NCBI GenBank assembly: GCA_029256645.1
Contig: JAQSXM010000030.1
Span: forward strand, 1 to 15,473
Direction of reading: 5' to 3'
DNA: 15,473 nt
Origin: Sporomusa sp.
GTDB lineage: Bacteria; Bacillota_C; Negativicutes; Sporomusales; Sporomusaceae
Every line of letters begins with the position of its first letter. The stretch's first letter is position 1. The position numbers were made by a program, and so were the translations under genes. The notes below the pieces were generated by a model, which saw only the letters and a list, made by a program, of their open reading frames with translations, had not been told where the DNA came from and did no database searches. Positions 6,109-14,937 of this stretch are shown here, in pieces.

Positions 6109-6879
6109 ATGCTTAATAAACTATTCACCCATACAGGGCGGATTGTTATAGAGTTTTTAGAGAATGTAGGACAGGTGCTAATCCTGTTTAGTCAGACTGT
6201 TGTTCATTTGCGCCAGCTAAATACCAAGCTGCTGCTTCGGCAGATGGCGCATCTGGGGGCAGATTCCCTGGCAATTGTATTATTGACCATGCTATTCACC
6301 GGCATGGTTATGACTGTACAAACAGCTTTTGAATTTGTAAAATATGGGGCCCAGTCCTCTGTTGGCGGCCTTGTGGCTGTAGCTATGGCGCGGGAGTTAG
6401 CCCCCGTGTTGACCGGCGTGGTATTTGCCGGGCGGGTGGGAGCGGCAATTACGGCCGAAATTGGCTCAATGAAAGTGACAGAACAGATTGATGCCCTGCG
6501 GGTTATGGCTGTAAACCCGATTTCTTACCTGGTATTACCCAGGCTGGTTGCCTGTATGGTAATGTTGCCGGTACTGGTTATTTTCGCAAATGTCATCGGG
6601 AGCATTGGCAGCTATATGGTTGCCAGATATTATGCCGATATCAGTTCCTTCACCTTCTTTAATTCGATCAAGGTTTTTGCTGTGCCGCACGATATCATCG
6701 GTGGCATGATCAAGGCCATGTTCTTTGGGGCAATTGTCGCTATTATTGGCTGTCACAAGGGACTGACAACCGCTCAGGGAGCCGAAGGCGTAGGCCAGGC
6801 AACCACTGGATCTGTGGTATTATCAATAACCTTAATCTTTGTCAGCAACTATTTTTTATCGGTACTATTATACCGGTAG
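6109..6879 (+). CDS. mlaE: MlaE-family permease of a lipid (MCE) ABC transporter
   Basis: This is the inner-membrane permease of the Mla phospholipid transporter, also called MlaE/TrpD2/YrbE. The 256-residue product has an amphipathic N-terminal helix and about five hydrophobic segments (starting near residues 54, 86, 145, 196 and 236). The family signature is clear: AVAMARELAPVLTGVVFAGR and AAITAEIGSMKVTEQIDALR at about 113-131, then VNPISYLVLPR. These are the loop and coupling-helix residues typical of MlaE. The start at 6109 rests on SD spacing. mlaF begins about 20 bases downstream, so they form one operon. No STAS partner (mlaB) lies nearby, as in several non-proteobacterial Mla systems. 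Function is by homology; direction of transport is not evident from sequence. Confidence 0.95.
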   Translation: MLNKLFTHTGRIVIEFLENVGQVLILFSQTVVHLRQLNTKLLLRQMAHLGADSLAIVLLTMLFTGMVMTVQTAFEFVKYGAQSSVGGLVAVAMARELAPVLTGVVFAGRVGAAITAEIGSMKVTEQIDALRVMAVNPISYLVLPRLVACMVMLPVLVIFANVIGSIGSYMVARYYADISSFTFFNSIKVFAVPHDIIGGMIKAMFFGAIVAIIGCHKGLTTAQGAEGVGQATTGSVVLSITLIFVSNYFLSVLLYR

Positions 6880-6900
6880 AGACTTCAAATGAGGTACAGT

Positions 6901-7659
6901 ATGATCAAACTAGTTAATGTCAACATGGATTTTCGCGGTAAGCAAATACTCAAAGACATTAGCCTTACCATTGAAAAAGGGGAAATAATGGTTATCATCG
7001 GGCCAAGTGGCTCTGGTAAAAGTACCTTGCTGCGGCTCATCATTGGTCTTCTTAAACCGACTTCCGGGGAGGTCTGGGTCAATAACCGGGAAATTACCCA
7101 CATGACTGAGGATGAACTGGGCAAGATCAGGTTGGAGATGGGGATGGTTTTCCAGTATTCTGCTTTATTTGATTCAATGTCAGTAGGAGAAAATGTGGCT
7201 TTCGGTCTCAGGCAGCATACCGATATGCCTGAAGAAGAGATTTTACGGACAGTGCGCCGTAAACTGCGAATGGTAGGTCTCAGAGGACAGGAAAATGCTA
7301 TGCCGAGTGAATTGTCAGGTGGTATGAAAAAACGGGTCAGCCTGGCCAGAGCCATTGCCATCAATCCGCATATTGTTCTCTATGATGAGCCAACTGCGGG
7401 TCTTGACCCCATCATGTCCAACACAATTGACAGGATGATTGTCAGTACAAGGCGAATGATTGATGCCACCTCGGTGGTCGTTACTCACGATATGCCAAGT
7501 GCCTTCCGGATTGCTGACCGGATTGCCATGATTCATGATGGCAGTATTATTGAGATAGGTACACCGGACAGTTTTAAGCAGTCGGAGAACCCGATTGTGG
7601 CTAAATTTATCCGCGGGGCCACCGCCCTGCCGGAAAGTAAAGGGAGGGCGAGAGCATGA
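6901..7659 (+). CDS. mlaF: MlaF-family ATPase of the lipid ABC transporter
   Basis: This cytoplasmic ABC ATPase powers MlaE. From ATG 6901 the protein has 252 residues. TGAGGT (6890-6895) precedes this codon, while the in-frame ATG at 6889 has no SD. All motifs are intact: Walker [10 protein letters not shown] (34-42), Q-loop Gln85, signature LSGGMKKR (138-145), Walker B IVLYDEP (158-164), D-loop GLDP (167-170) and the switch His196 in [15 protein letters not shown] rather than LSGGQ is characteristic of MlaF/MKL-type ATPases that pair with MCE proteins. The C-terminus is short and basic (GRARA). Its TGA overlaps the mlaD start (ATGA, 7656-7659), implying translational coupling. Confidence 0.96.
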   Translation: MIKLVNVNMDFRGKQILKDISLTIEKGEIMVIIGPSGSGKSTLLRLIIGLLKPTSGEVWVNNREITHMTEDELGKIRLEMGMVFQYSALFDSMSVGENVAFGLRQHTDMPEEEILRTVRRKLRMVGLRGQENAMPSELSGGMKKRVSLARAIAINPHIVLYDEPTAGLDPIMSNTIDRMIVSTRRMIDATSVVVTHDMPSAFRIADRIAMIHDGSIIEIGTPDSFKQSENPIVAKFIRGATALPESKGRARA

Positions 7660-8927
7660 ATACCGAGGCCAAAGTCGGAGCGATCACTCTTTCCGGCCTG
7701 ATTTTACTGGCCGGAATGTTTGTATATTTAAGCGGCGTTAGCTTTGGTGATAAAGGCTATCCCATTCAGGCTGTTTTCGCTCAGGTGAGTGGTTTGAAAC
7801 CTGGCAATATTGTCCGCTACGCTGGTGTTGAAATCGGCAAAGTTACCGATGTCAAGGTATTGCCTGATGGTGTGTCTGCCGACATTATGCTTAATCCCGG
7901 TGTCAAAGTGCCGGTAGGGGCAGCCCTGACGATCGGCTCTGACGGCTTGTTAGGGGAAAAGTATATCAATATTATGCCGCCCCGGGAAATAAATGGATTT
8001 TTAGCCCCGCATGCCAAAATCTATGGCGAAAATCCCCAGGGGCTTGATGAACTAATGGTATCGGCCAACCAGGTGCTGGCCGAAGTAAAGACGCTTGTTA
8101 AAGCGCTGAATGATGTGGTGGCAGATGACAAGGTTAAAGCCGCACTCAAAGAAACGGCCTTGAATACGCGGGAGATAACAGCAAACCTAAACAGGCTGAC
8201 AGCTACGCTAGCCATGCTGGCTGATACGAATCAGGGTGAAGTGACAGAAACGGTAGCGAACCTGAAAGCCATGTCCGGCAGCCTAAAGGACACTGCCGCC
8301 CGGGTGGATAAAATGATGGCCAGTGTTGATAACGATGGTAAGACAGCCATTGAGCTGCGGGAAACAATTACTGCCCTTAAACAGACCAGCAGCCGGGTGG
8401 AAAAGATGGCTGCTGCAATGGAAGGGGTTGTGACAGATCCGGAAACAGCAAAAAATGTCAAAGAAACCCTGAAGAATGCCCGGGATGCCAGTGCCAAGGC
8501 CAACAAAATGCTGGGCAAAGTGGCCGATATCCAAACAGAAACAAATGTTGAAGCCCTGTATAATACCGATACGCATAAATACAAAAGCAATGCCGATATT
8601 TCCATCAGCACTTCGTCCCGCGATTTTACCGTTATTGGCGTGAGTGACATTGGCGAAGACAGTAAGCTGAATCTCCAGATGGGCAAAAGAGGTGCGGTAG
8701 TTAATCAGCGTTTTGGTGTGATTGACAGCAAAGCGGGTGTGGGGGTTGATGCCAAAATGGGTAATCAGCTGCGGATGTCGCTGGATGTATATGACCCAAA
8801 TGATGTGCGCGTTAAGCTTCGTACGTTGTATCAGGTGGCACCCGACACCTTTATTGTCGGTCAGTCTGAGGACATTAACAAACGAGACGAGCAAACTTCT
8901 TATTTCGGTATACGGCGTTCATTCTGA
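7656..8927 (+). CDS. mlaD: MlaD-family MCE protein with helical needle and C-terminal beta domain
   Basis: MCE proteins form hexameric rings that pass lipids across the periplasm. The 423-residue product has one N-terminal membrane helix (about 8-28) and an MCE domain (about 36-111: [32 protein letters not shown]). A long Ala/Lys/Glu-rich helical region follows (about 130-292), then a beta-rich tail (about 297-423) with alternating polar/hydrophobic strands, ending YFGIRRSF. E. coli MlaD (183 aa) lacks the last two parts. The final aromatic F resembles the C-terminal beta-signal of outer-membrane barrels. Established work on Veillonella parvula describes an MlaD of this architecture that bridges both membranes without MlaC or MlaA; the same design is inferred here. 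The gene overlaps mlaF by 4 bases and is the last of the mla operon. Confidence 0.93.
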   Translation: MNTEAKVGAITLSGLILLAGMFVYLSGVSFGDKGYPIQAVFAQVSGLKPGNIVRYAGVEIGKVTDVKVLPDGVSADIMLNPGVKVPVGAALTIGSDGLLGEKYINIMPPREINGFLAPHAKIYGENPQGLDELMVSANQVLAEVKTLVKALNDVVADDKVKAALKETALNTREITANLNRLTATLAMLADTNQGEVTETVANLKAMSGSLKDTAARVDKMMASVDNDGKTAIELRETITALKQTSSRVEKMAAAMEGVVTDPETAKNVKETLKNARDASAKANKMLGKVADIQTETNVEALYNTDTHKYKSNADISISTSSRDFTVIGVSDIGEDSKLNLQMGKRGAVVNQRFGVIDSKAGVGVDAKMGNQLRMSLDVYDPNDVRVKLRTLYQVAPDTFIVGQSEDINKRDEQTSYFGIRRSF

Positions 8928-8937
8928 ACACTTATGA

Positions 8938-8966
8938 TTGACACCGCCCCGGCTTGGACATATAAT
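8938..8966 (+). promoter_or_regulatory. Consensus sigma-A promoter for tolC
   Basis: TTGACA (8938-8943) and TATAAT (8961-8966) are both perfect consensus hexamers with an ideal 17-base spacer, starting 10 bases after the mlaD stop. The predicted start is near 8971-8974. This gives tolC its own strong promoter, separate from mlaEFD. Confidence 0.88.
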
Positions 8967-8975
8967 TATAAGTAT

Positions 8976-8991
8976 CTGACTGGGCAGTCAG
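8976..8991. promoter_or_regulatory. Operator-like palindrome at the tolC transcription start
   Basis: CTGACTGGGCAGTCAG is a 7+7 inverted repeat around GG, 9 bases after the -10 box and just past the predicted start point. TGACT...AGTCA palindromes at this position are typical of TetR/AcrR-family operators, so repression by an unlinked regulator is likely. The RNA form could also fold into a small hairpin, followed by GGTTTTG, but it is a poor terminator. Confidence 0.6.
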
Positions 8992-9034
8992 GGTTTTGAA
9001 AATAGTGATAACATCAAGGAGGTCATAGGATTTT

Positions 9035-10384
9035 ATGGCACAATTTAGATTATCTGGCAGCCTGGCCAAACGCATGTCGGCCTTGATTACCGGTGGAATA
9101 TTGGTAGCTGCTGCTCTGCCAGGCTTTGCCGCTCCGGTAGAACTTACACTTGATGAGGCCATAGTTATGGCTCTTAAAAGCAATCCCGCAATAAAAATAT
9201 CTGAGTCTGAAATGGACAAAGCCAGATGGGATGTAAAGATAGCTGATTCAGTCAGAAAAGCACCGGCGATCGATTTTACACATAATGCGTCCCGCTCAAA
9301 GAGTGCTGCCTCAGTTGGCGTAGGTTATACGACCGCCAGGGAATCTTTTTTGGTTCCTATTCCCGAAAGTCTTAACAATAAATATTCCAACAGCGTTGAT
9401 CTGTCATTTCCTTTATATACTGGCGGTAAACTTGAAGGAACGGTTGAAAAAGCCAAACTGGGTCTTAAAGTCTCTGACCTTGGGGTTGAAAAATCGCAGC
9501 AGCAGGTTAAGCTTGATGCTACAACCGGCTATTACAGTATATTGCAAACCCGTAACCTTGTTAAACTAAGTGAAGAGTCTCTGGATCGCCTTAATGCCCA
9601 TTTGAAAAATGTTGAAGCTCAATATAGTGCCGGTACTGTAGCTAAATCTGACGTCTTGCGTTCAGAAGTGGAAAAAGCCAGTGCTGAGCAGACCCTGATC
9701 AAAGCCAAAAACTCCTACGAACTTGCTGTGTCAGGCCTTAACAATGTCATTGGCCTGCCGCTGGATACTGAGCTTACCCTTAAGGAAGAACTAAACTATG
9801 CCAAATATGATAAGACACTGGCAGAGTGTATTAGTGCTGGCCTGGCTAATCGCCCGGATTTAGCGCAGGCTGCCACCAACCTGGATATTGCTAAAACTGA
9901 GATTAAAGTAGCTGAAAGCGGCAAGAAACCTACAATAACGGCTACTGCATCCGAAAAATGGAGTGACAAGGATTTCCCCGGTACTGACAACAATACGTGG
10001 TCCATTGGTATTAATGCCAGTTATAACCTGTTTGATGCCGGTTTGACCAAAGGCCAAATCAAAGGCGCTGAAGCCGGGCGTGACAAAGCTGCAGAACAGC
10101 TGCGCCAGGCCAGAGACAGTGCTCAGCTTGAAGTCCGTCAGGCTTATCTCAACATGCAGGAAGCCGAGAAACGTATCGAGACAAGTAATGTAGCTGTTAC
10201 CAAAGCGGAGGAAGATTATAAAATCTCCCAGGTGCGTTACAGTGCCGGAGTAGGCACAAACCTTGATGTCATCGATTCCCAGGTGGCTTTAACTTCAGCC
10301 AAGACCGATTATGTACAAGCCCTGTATGACTATAATACCAGCCGGGCTAAGCTGGACAAAGCTATGGGTATAACAGTAGAGTAA
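9035..10384 (+). CDS. tolC: TolC-family outer-membrane efflux/secretion channel
   Basis: TolC-family trimers form an outer-membrane barrel with a long periplasmic alpha-helical tunnel that docks onto efflux pumps or type I secretion systems. The 449-residue product has a signal peptide (1-32, GFAA cleavage region). Two OEP repeats follow: about 37-235 (LTLDEAIVMALKSNPAI, then YSAGTVAKSDVLRSEVEKA) and about 255-445 (LANRPDLAQAATNLDIAKTE, then YSAGVGTNLDVIDSQVALT). Each has the beta-hairpin region followed by a long helix pair, as expected. The start follows AAGGAGGT (9016-9023). It has its own promoter and operator upstream and a terminator downstream, so it is a single-gene unit. No RND or MFP partner is adjacent, so it probably serves transporters encoded elsewhere. 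The symbol is by family only. Confidence 0.93.
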   Translation: MAQFRLSGSLAKRMSALITGGILVAAALPGFAAPVELTLDEAIVMALKSNPAIKISESEMDKARWDVKIADSVRKAPAIDFTHNASRSKSAASVGVGYTTARESFLVPIPESLNNKYSNSVDLSFPLYTGGKLEGTVEKAKLGLKVSDLGVEKSQQQVKLDATTGYYSILQTRNLVKLSEESLDRLNAHLKNVEAQYSAGTVAKSDVLRSEVEKASAEQTLIKAKNSYELAVSGLNNVIGLPLDTELTLKEELNYAKYDKTLAECISAGLANRPDLAQAATNLDIAKTEIKVAESGKKPTITATASEKWSDKDFPGTDNNTWSIGINASYNLFDAGLTKGQIKGAEAGRDKAAEQLRQARDSAQLEVRQAYLNMQEAEKRIETSNVAVTKAEEDYKISQVRYSAGVGTNLDVIDSQVALTSAKTDYVQALYDYNTSRAKLDKAMGITVE

Positions 10385-10396
10385 GGTAATTTGATC

Positions 10397-10431
10397 AAGG
10401 CAGAACTGGGTTTCCTGGTTCTGCCTTTTTT
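10397..10431 (+). terminator. Rho-independent terminator after tolC
   Basis: AAGGCAGAAC (10397-10406) pairs with GTTCTGCCTT (10418-10427). The stem extends inwards through G-U and G-C pairs to a TTT loop at 10411-10413. A run of six T (10426-10431) follows. It lies 13 bases past the tolC stop. Confidence 0.93.
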
Positions 10432-10474
10432 ACGCCATTACAACCTAAATCCCAGAAAAAACATAAAGGAAGAA

Positions 10475-10488
10475 GACAGCTCACTGTC
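10475..10488. other. Small hairpin in the tamB leader
   Basis: GACAG-CTCA-CTGTC lies about 40 bases before the tamB start, between the tolC terminator and the SD (AAGGGAGGC, about 10514-10522). The 96-base leader must hold the tamB promoter or receive read-through. No convincing -35/-10 pair is visible; TATCTA near 10500 is the best -10-like string. The palindrome is a candidate operator or leader structure. Confidence 0.3.
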
Positions 10489-10527
10489 GAAGTACGTGAA
10501 TATCTAAAAGGCCAAGGGAGGCAAAAT

Positions 10528-13500
10528 ATGCGAACTAAAGCCGCACTCTTAGCAGTGCTATTGCTTATGCTTGGCATGGCTGCCTTTGGCTGGTGGTCTA
10601 CCCACAGCCAGGCTGTTTTTGCTCAAATTGAAAGTACACTAGCCAGCGAGTTGACCCAGGCATTGGGTACTCAGGTTGTAATTGGACAATTGCAGGCAGT
10701 TGGCCTGACCACTGCTGCCGTAAATGATGTAACTATATTTGACAAACAAGGCCGGGAATTGGCCGTTATTAAGCAAGTCACCGTGGAATATAACTTACTC
10801 AGCCTGGTGCGCGGTCAAACCGCGATTAATGCCTTGCGAAAAATTACGCTTACCCAGCCTGCGGTTGACTTGATAGAAGCAGCTGATGGTACCTGGAACA
10901 TCGAGTTTTTAAAACAGGAAACAAAGCCGGAGAGCCCCAAAATTAGCTGCAAAGTTTTTATTGAACAAGCGGTAGTTAATGTCAGTGCCCGGAATGGTCA
11001 ATGGCAGCTTACCGCTGTTGATGGTTTGCTTGGTATCAAAGACAGTCAGGCGATTGATGTAAAACTGGCAGCAAATCACAATGATTCGGCGATGAGTATA
11101 GAAGGCTTTATTAACATTGCTAAAAATAGCCTGTCCCTGACCGTTAAAGCAGATACCCTAAACCCGGCAGCCTATGAAAAATTGATTTTGACCGGTACAG
11201 CCCTTAACTTTACCGCCGGCCTGCTGCAAGGTGTCGAGATTACTGTAGCCAGGGATCAGGCAGGGCTTAGTTATGCCGGTGAGTTTTTACTGGATAATGT
11301 AGCAGCGACAAGCGGGGAATTAACTGTTGAAAAGGCACAGGGCCGGGTAAGTTTTACCAACAACTATGTGTACATACTTGGTAGCAGTGCCCTTGTCAAC
11401 AGCCAACCGGTAACGGTTCGCGGTAAAATTGGCATAGCCGGTGAGCAGCCGGTCTTCGACCTAATTGCTGAGTCGCCGGGCATTGATCTGGCAGCCGTTA
11501 GCCAGAATCTTCCTCTCAGCGGGGTTGTTGCTTTTAATGCTGCGATTACCGGAACACCGGCAAGCCCGGTTGTTACAGCTGAGCTTGCCGCCCCGAACAG
11601 TGTCGGGATCTCAGGCTACAGCCTGCAGGATAGCAAAGCCAAAATCAAATTTGATGATAAAATAGTAACAATTGACGACTTTACCACGCAGGTGCTTGGT
11701 GGACAGGTACGCGGGCAAGGTATCTTTGATACCGGTACAGAACGCTATCAGGTACAACTGACTGCCAGCCATATTGATACTGCTGCAGTCAGAGACTTAC
11801 CTGTAGCCCTAAGCGGCAGCGGGGATCTCACAGTAGCGGCCAGCGGCCAGGGCCGTGACTGGCGGACAATCAACGGCTCAGCGGCGCTAACCCTTATGAC
11901 AGGCCAATTAGAGGGGGTGCCCTATAGCCAAATGACGGCACTGATCGAGCGTACCGGCAGTACTACTGAGATTAAACACTATGACCTCCTAATGCCCTCC
12001 AACGGTATTGTTACCGCAGCAGGGACCATTCAGGATGATAAGCTTGCCATTAAATTAAACGGTCATGGAATTGAACTGTCCGCACTGCCACTGGCATCAC
12101 TAAAAAATATCAGTTTTGCCGGCAGCGCCGGTTTTACGGGCGACCTAACCGGTACAGTTGGCCAGCCTCAGCTTGGTGTCAATTTTAATGCTGCCGGTCT
12201 TACCCTCAATCAGCAACTGTTAGGTGAGGCTAGCGGTATACTCAGAGCCTCACCCAGCCTGGTATCGCTCGAACAGGTAATACTTACTGACGGGACAGCC
12301 CGGCATGAAGTATCTGGCAAGGTTGTACTTAGCGGAGCCCAGCCTGAGGTCAGCCTTTCACTCGTAACCCACTCAGCCAGGGCGGAGACCTTTGCCCGGG
12401 TTATTAAACCTGATCTGGCGCTAACCGGTAATCTTGAACAGGAATTGATAATAAGCGGCCCCTTAGACAACCTGGCAATGCAGGGCAAGCTGAAATTATC
12501 AGAAGGCAGCCTTGCCGGTTATCTTATTGCCAGCGCCGAGGGCAGCTATCAGCGGCGCAATGGTGTTATAACAGTAAATAATCTTAATATAGACTCACTT
12601 AACACCAAGATTAAACTGTCGGGAACAGTATCTGCTGATAATAACCTCAATTTCGCTGTCGTGGCTGAGAATATAGATGCTGCGAAGCTAAAAACAGAGT
12701 ACCCCTACCCGGTGACCGGGATCTTTAATCTAACAGGTCAGGTAACAGGCAGTGTATCAAGCCCGGAGGTCAGTGGTCAGCTGACTTCCAGCAGAGTCCT
12801 GCTGAATGGCCAGGAACTGAAAGACATCTATGCCGATCTAAGCTATGAGGACGACCAGGCAGACATCAGGGAACTGCGGTTTGCTCAAGGGCAGGGCAGT
12901 TACCTCTTTAACGGGGCTGTGGATATTAAAACCCACGGTGTGGATGGCCTGTTACGGGTTGAGGGTGGCGAACTGGCTGGTATATTGGCAATCGCCAATG
13001 TACCGGAGCGGGGAATCCGCGGCAGCCTTAATGGCGAGATTGCCTTAAGCGGCAGTCTCAGTAATCCTAACATTGTATTGCGGGGTTCTATAATAAATGG
13101 AAAAATAAAAGAGTACCTGTTCGATACCGTTGACATTGATGCCGAGCTTAATAACAGAGTAATTACGGTCAATAAGCTTATTGCTAAACAAGGGCTTGAC
13201 GGGGTGCTTGCCGCTCAGGGGCAAGCCGATTTAAACGGCAAGATTGACATGGAAATAGGCGGCCGCTCAATTGATATTGGGATTTTGCCGGCGTTGTTTA
13301 ACACAACTGTTGAAACTACAGGCAAGTTTAGCTTTACTGCCCAGGCGAGCGGCCTTACAGCCGATCCTAATGTGTCTGTGTCGATGGATGTACAAAAGGG
13401 CAGTATCGCAAATGCTGAATTTGATAACCTATACGGCCTGTTAATCTATAACAAAGGCAGCATTCATGTCAATCAACTGTTTGTTTCACGTGGACCATAT

Positions 13501-14862
13501 AAGGCCAGTGCTTATGGCATAGTGCCATTAAAGGCCTTAAACAGCGAAGGGCGTGGTAAGGCCGATGTGACTGATGCCATGGACCTTAAACTGCGGCTTG
13601 ATAATGCCGATCTGAGCATACTTCCCATGCTGACGAAAGAGGTCGCCTGGGCCACAGGGCCTACCGCAGGTGAGATTACCATCGGCGGTACACTCTCTCA
13701 GCCGTCGCTGAATGGTCACTTAACAATAGTCAATGGTTCCATCAAGCTAAAAGCACTGGCTGACCCTATCCAAAAAGTGGGGATTGATATTCAGTTTAAA
13801 GATGATAAAATAGACATAAACGCCTTTGACGGGGAAATGGGCGGCGGCTCTTTCTCTCTCGACGGATCGGCCAGGGTAGCAGGCTTAGCGCTTGACGACT
13901 ATAACCTCATGCTTGCCTTAAACCGCTTAGGTGTAAAACATAAGTACTTTACCGGTCCGATAGACGGCGTTCTATCAGTAACAAGCAAAGACGCCCGGCC
14001 GTATATTCAGGGAAAGCTAACAGTTGAGAATGCGACTGTCAATATTCCGGCTGTGCCTGACAGCGGCGAAATTGCCTTTAATGCCGGCTTGGATATTGAA
14101 GTGGTTGTGGGTGACAAGGTTCGCATGTATAACCCGTATCTGTACGATTTCCTGGCTGAGGGCAAGGTTAAGTTCGCCGGGTCGCTGAAAAGACCATCAG
14201 CTTCAGGTCGCATTGAGGCCCGGCGCGGTACGGTGAGATACCTGACAAACCGCTTTACTATTTTAAGCGGCAGTGCTGAGTTTACCCAGTACCGCTCCAT
14301 TGAACCGGTCATTAAACTCCAGGCTGAATCCAAACTTGAGCGAACGAGAATTAATCTGGCGATTAACGGCCCAGTTACCGCGATGGATCTTAAATTAACC
14401 TCTGAGCCGGCGATGAGTCAACAGGAAATTATGTCACTGTTGACACTGCGCGGCGGCTACTTTACGAAAAACAACGGCACCGATAATGATAGCACCTTAG
14501 GTCGTGATGAGTTGATCAGCCTGCTGGATGCAGGCCTGCAGATGCGGTTTATTGCCGAGGTTGAAAGTGTCCTTCAGGAAACCTTAGGGGTTGATGAATT
14601 CCGGTTAGTACGGACATCACTCTTTGATACCGGCAGTAAACATGCCCGGAATAGCCAATCTGACGACCAGTTTCAAGGGTATAATGTTGAAATTGGCAAA
14701 TACCTTACAGATAAATTCCTCATAAGCTATAGTGTGGGTCTGGATCAGCATAACAACAGTATCGGTTTCCGGTATGACCTAACCAAGAATATCGGGTTAG
14801 GGGGCTCCTTCGGTGGCACCGCCAAAACACTGCTTACTGTTGAAACCAGGTTTGCTTTTTGA
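10528..14862 (+). CDS. tamB: TamB-family inner-to-outer-membrane bridge protein
   Basis: The 1444-residue product (E. coli TamB is 1259) has an N-terminal membrane anchor (about 4-24). An AsmA-like N-terminal segment follows (about 30-130: TQVVIGQLQAV, TLTQPAVDLIEAADGTWNIE). Then come about 1000 residues of repeating short beta strands, expected to form the hydrophobic beta-taco groove. The C-terminal DUF490/TamB domain is clear: YRSIEPVIKLQAES starting at 1255, TSEPAMSQQEIMSLLTLRGG around 1290-1309, and an end rich in amphipathic strands (VETRFAF). TamB-like proteins move phospholipids between membranes and assist outer-membrane protein assembly. No tamA/bamA homologue lies in the window. 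The start follows AAGGGAGGC by about 5 bases. In Veillonella parvula tamB and mla act on outer-membrane lipid balance together, which fits its position near mlaEFD. Confidence 0.93.
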   Translation: MRTKAALLAVLLLMLGMAAFGWWSTHSQAVFAQIESTLASELTQALGTQVVIGQLQAVGLTTAAVNDVTIFDKQGRELAVIKQVTVEYNLLSLVRGQTAINALRKITLTQPAVDLIEAADGTWNIEFLKQETKPESPKISCKVFIEQAVVNVSARNGQWQLTAVDGLLGIKDSQAIDVKLAANHNDSAMSIEGFINIAKNSLSLTVKADTLNPAAYEKLILTGTALNFTAGLLQGVEITVARDQAGLSYAGEFLLDNVAATSGELTVEKAQGRVSFTNNYVYILGSSALVNSQPVTVRGKIGIAGEQPVFDLIAESPGIDLAAVSQNLPLSGVVAFNAAITGTPASPVVTAELAAPNSVGISGYSLQDSKAKIKFDDKIVTIDDFTTQVLGGQVRGQGIFDTGTERYQVQLTASHIDTAAVRDLPVALSGSGDLTVAASGQGRDWRTINGSAALTLMTGQLEGVPYSQMTALIERTGSTTEIKHYDLLMPSNGIVTAAGTIQDDKLAIKLNGHGIELSALPLASLKNISFAGSAGFTGDLTGTVGQPQLGVNFNAAGLTLNQQLLGEASGILRASPSLVSLEQVILTDGTARHEVSGKVVLSGAQPEVSLSLVTHSARAETFARVIKPDLALTGNLEQELIISGPLDNLAMQGKLKLSEGSLAGYLIASAEGSYQRRNGVITVNNLNIDSLNTKIKLSGTVSADNNLNFAVVAENIDAAKLKTEYPYPVTGIFNLTGQVTGSVSSPEVSGQLTSSRVLLNGQELKDIYADLSYEDDQADIRELRFAQGQGSYLFNGAVDIKTHGVDGLLRVEGGELAGILAIANVPERGIRGSLNGEIALSGSLSNPNIVLRGSIINGKIKEYLFDTVDIDAELNNRVITVNKLIAKQGLDGVLAAQGQADLNGKIDMEIGGRSIDIGILPALFNTTVETTGKFSFTAQASGLTADPNVSVSMDVQKGSIANAEFDNLYGLLIYNKGSIHVNQLFVSRGPYKASAYGIVPLKALNSEGRGKADVTDAMDLKLRLDNADLSILPMLTKEVAWATGPTAGEITIGGTLSQPSLNGHLTIVNGSIKLKALADPIQKVGIDIQFKDDKIDINAFDGEMGGGSFSLDGSARVAGLALDDYNLMLALNRLGVKHKYFTGPIDGVLSVTSKDARPYIQGKLTVENATVNIPAVPDSGEIAFNAGLDIEVVVGDKVRMYNPYLYDFLAEGKVKFAGSLKRPSASGRIEARRGTVRYLTNRFTILSGSAEFTQYRSIEPVIKLQAESKLERTRINLAINGPVTAMDLKLTSEPAMSQQEIMSLLTLRGGYFTKNNGTDNDSTLGRDELISLLDAGLQMRFIAEVESVLQETLGVDEFRLVRTSLFDTGSKHARNSQSDDQFQGYNVEIGKYLTDKFLISYSVGLDQHNNSIGFRYDLTKNIGLGGSFGGTAKTLLTVETRFAF

Positions 14863-14884
14863 TATAGATCAAAGATACAGGTAA

Positions 14885-14905
14885 AACCCGCTCTTAGAGC
14901 GGGTT
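14885..14905. terminator. Hairpin after tamB (weak terminator)
   Basis: AACCCGCTC (14885-14893) and GAGCGGGTT (14897-14905) form a perfect 9-bp GC-rich stem with a 3-base loop, 22 bases past the tamB stop. The following AGTTATC is not T-rich, so termination is probably partial and the sigma-factor gene may be read through. Confidence 0.5.
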
Positions 14906-14937
14906 AGTTATCGGATTATTGTAAAGGGATGATACGA

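Noticed and set aside
6889..6900. Earlier ATG for mlaF
   Set aside because: It lacks an SD and would add four residues before the conserved MIKLVNV start. GAGG lies just ahead of 6901.
8283..8894. 203-codon minus-strand open frame
   Set aside because: It is antisense to mlaD, whose reading frame has clear MCE homology and operon coupling. The antisense product is unlike any family and has no SD.
8976..8998. Terminator for the mla operon
   Set aside because: The stem is short and followed only by GGTTTTG, and it sits downstream of a perfect promoter. Operator is the better reading.
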